Shown: positions 62,436-64,000 of the stretch, piece after piece
How positions within the stretch are numbered: the stretch's first letter is position 1
Layout: each line of letters starts with the position of its first letter
NCBI RefSeq assembly: GCF_027409185.1
Contig: NC_084463.1
Location: 45,176,407 to 45,240,406 of the forward strand
DNA length: 64,000 nt
Reading direction: 5' to 3'
Source of the DNA: Cynocephalus volans
Lineage: Eukaryota; Chordata; Mammalia; Dermoptera; Cynocephalidae
Translations under genes and position numbers: made by a program
Notes under the pieces: generated by a model
The model's input: only the letters and a program-made list of their open reading frames with translations
Database searches by the model: none
What the model was told of the DNA's origin: nothing

Positions 62436-63519
62436 GTGAGTATTTTGCCTACCGAGGTAAATATTAAGGGGTTGACCTTATGGATTCCAGACTTGCTATT
62501 GGTAGAAATATCAAAGCTAGAAAAGTTTGTCTTGGAATAAGCTAATTTTTACCAGGACAGCTGCTGCATGTGGAGTGGGGTCTCAGGAGCTCTGCCCCCG
62601 TCTCCTGCCCACACCATCTGTACCTACCTCGTCTGCTGTTGTGCACTTAATTCTTAACAATCACTTTTATTTCCATGTTCTTGATGTTACTTACGTATTT
62701 TATGTGTATCAGCAGCATTCTTTGTCAATTGCTTAAGTGCATGTGCCCCCCTATGTGCCCACATGCACCTTCTCAAGCTGCCTTGTGGTTCTTGTGCCAA
62801 CTCAGTGTGGGAAACCCTGAGTGGTGGTGGCGCCTGTATCAGTCCGACCCTCACTACTTCTTGTCCTCAGTGTATCACTTCTCTGTCTTGCGGCTCTTTC
62901 CTTGACTTTCCTTCCCACCTGGTTTTTATGCCCCTCTGGGGCTGTGATTGTTTATCATTTTTCCTACATATGTCAGCTTCTGCTGTTGAGAGCTGTCATG
63001 CTGTCATAATCTCCATTCCAGTGCCCACGAGGGGGTGTGACTCAGAGCATGTTTCCTTTGGGCCTTTCTGAGTCCCTGGCCCACCCCTACCCTGGCTGCT
63101 TGTCTTCTAACAGAGGCCAACTGAGCAGGAAGCTTTGAGGTTGCTGTGTCTCTGCCTTATGAACACTCTTGCACTGTGTTAGCTGGAAGGTGGAAGTGGA
63201 GGGACTGAGCCATTTGAATAAGGACTGAACCATGAAAGTATTAAGAGGGACTAAATGGAAATATGACATTACTGTCACAATCATCAAGAAAAATTAATAG
63301 GAAAATTATCTATTTCGTGTCATTATTGTCAATGTCTTTGACTTAAGCCTATATAAAATTGTATTCTCAGTAAAATAGATTCTATGGAGGAAAAATAACT
63401 ATGTTAATAATTTAATTTGAGAAATAAGTTTTCACTTAAGTACACTTGAGGGACGCATTCATGTGTATTTAGTCTTGACCATCAAAACAGATGCAACCAA
63501 GTGTACTTCTTGTGCTGTG
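62436..63519. other. Intron-like sequence after the DIDO1-like PHD exon
   Basis: No further DIDO1-like exon, repeat or other gene was recognised. Open frames here lack any domain. Confidence 0.45.
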
Positions 63520-63735
63520 TTAGGTTTCTGTTACTGTATAACACACTACCACAAACTTAGCTTAGAACAACACATATTTATGGTCTCAGTTTCGGTACCT
63601 CTCAAGCCTGAGCATGGATTAGCTGGACCCTCTGCTCAGAGTCTTAACAGGACTGCAGTCACTCATCAGAGGCTCAGCAGGGGAAAGATCCCCTTCCAGA
63701 AGTGCAGAAGCCCTCATGTTGTTCAGTATATAAGT
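63520..63735 (+). repeat. Interspersed repeat fragment of unassigned family
   Basis: It starts ttaggtttctgttactgtataacacactaccacaaacttagctta, then gacctctgctcagagtctt-like sequence. It belongs with the fragments at 14,506 and 33,746. Confidence 0.5.
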
Positions 63736-64000
63736 ATGTCCCATGCAATTTTTGTGGCATACTTATGAAATGTTTTTTGTTTATGTGAAGTTCAGATTTA
63801 GTTGTGTGTCCTGTATATTATCTGGCAGCCTTACTCAGATCCTAACCTTGGTTGTCCCTCTCAACACAGGGCAGCTTATTTCACAATCAGTAATATGGAG
63901 TCTCCTCTCTTAAGAAAAGGCCAGTTTTTCTTAAGGGATTTTGCCTGATGAAGTCAGGCCCTTTCTGGTCACCTCATTTGGGGCCTTGATTACATCTCTG
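63736..64000. other. Non-coding end of window
   Basis: No supported feature was recognised. Confidence 0.4.

Overview
This is a mammalian nuclear genomic window: AT-rich, repeat-dense, with GT-AG split exons and no bacterial-style operons. The best lineage clue is a set of tRNA-derived SINEs with an A box, a B box, dimeric heads and almost no unrelated body. They resemble the t-SINE (CYN) family described in colugos (Dermoptera). No Alu or B1 element was seen. I therefore infer a flying lemur such as Galeopterus, from recall of that family and without a database search.

Layout. Positions 1-8,900 are non-coding with scattered SINE, DNA-transposon and L1 pieces. A GC-rich promoter-like island sits at 8,980-9,545, with NRF1-type sites, a CRE and a YY1-type site. 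It may be the start of a decayed plus-strand KRAB zinc-finger gene: a possible ATG exon (12,527-12,585), a frameshifted KRAB-A exon (26,123-26,246), an open KRAB-b exon (26,501-26,593) and a finger exon (28,861-31,560). The finger exon carries several frameshifts and stops, plus a MER2-like DNA transposon inserted at a TA. The linker resembles human ZNF717. Between these exons lies a long antisense L1 invaded by ERVL, MaLR and ERV LTRs and t-SINEs.

At 36,034-38,786 there is an internally deleted gammaretrovirus-like ERV with two ~375-bp LTRs and a tRNA-Phe-like primer site. A second, intact KRAB-A exon (41,631-41,757) and KRAB-b exon (42,263-42,355) belong to another KRAB-ZNF gene, but no finger exon follows within the next 21 kb. 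The stretch 43-52.8 kb is nested retroelements: antisense L1, two MaLR proviral remnants and an MST LTR inside one of them. A hAT-like DNA transposon remnant broken by another MST LTR lies at 54.8-56.6 kb.

At 60,513-62,435 there are two spliced-type exons of a DIDO1 duplicate. They retain splice sites and reading frame but carry a nonsense codon, and two PHD zinc ligands and the PHD tryptophan are changed. It is best read as an unprocessed pseudogene.

Functionally this looks like a KRAB-ZNF cluster edge with one dead ZNF, one orphan KRAB module and a duplicated DIDO1 fragment. No gene is demonstrably complete, and all repeat family names rest on recall of consensus sequences.
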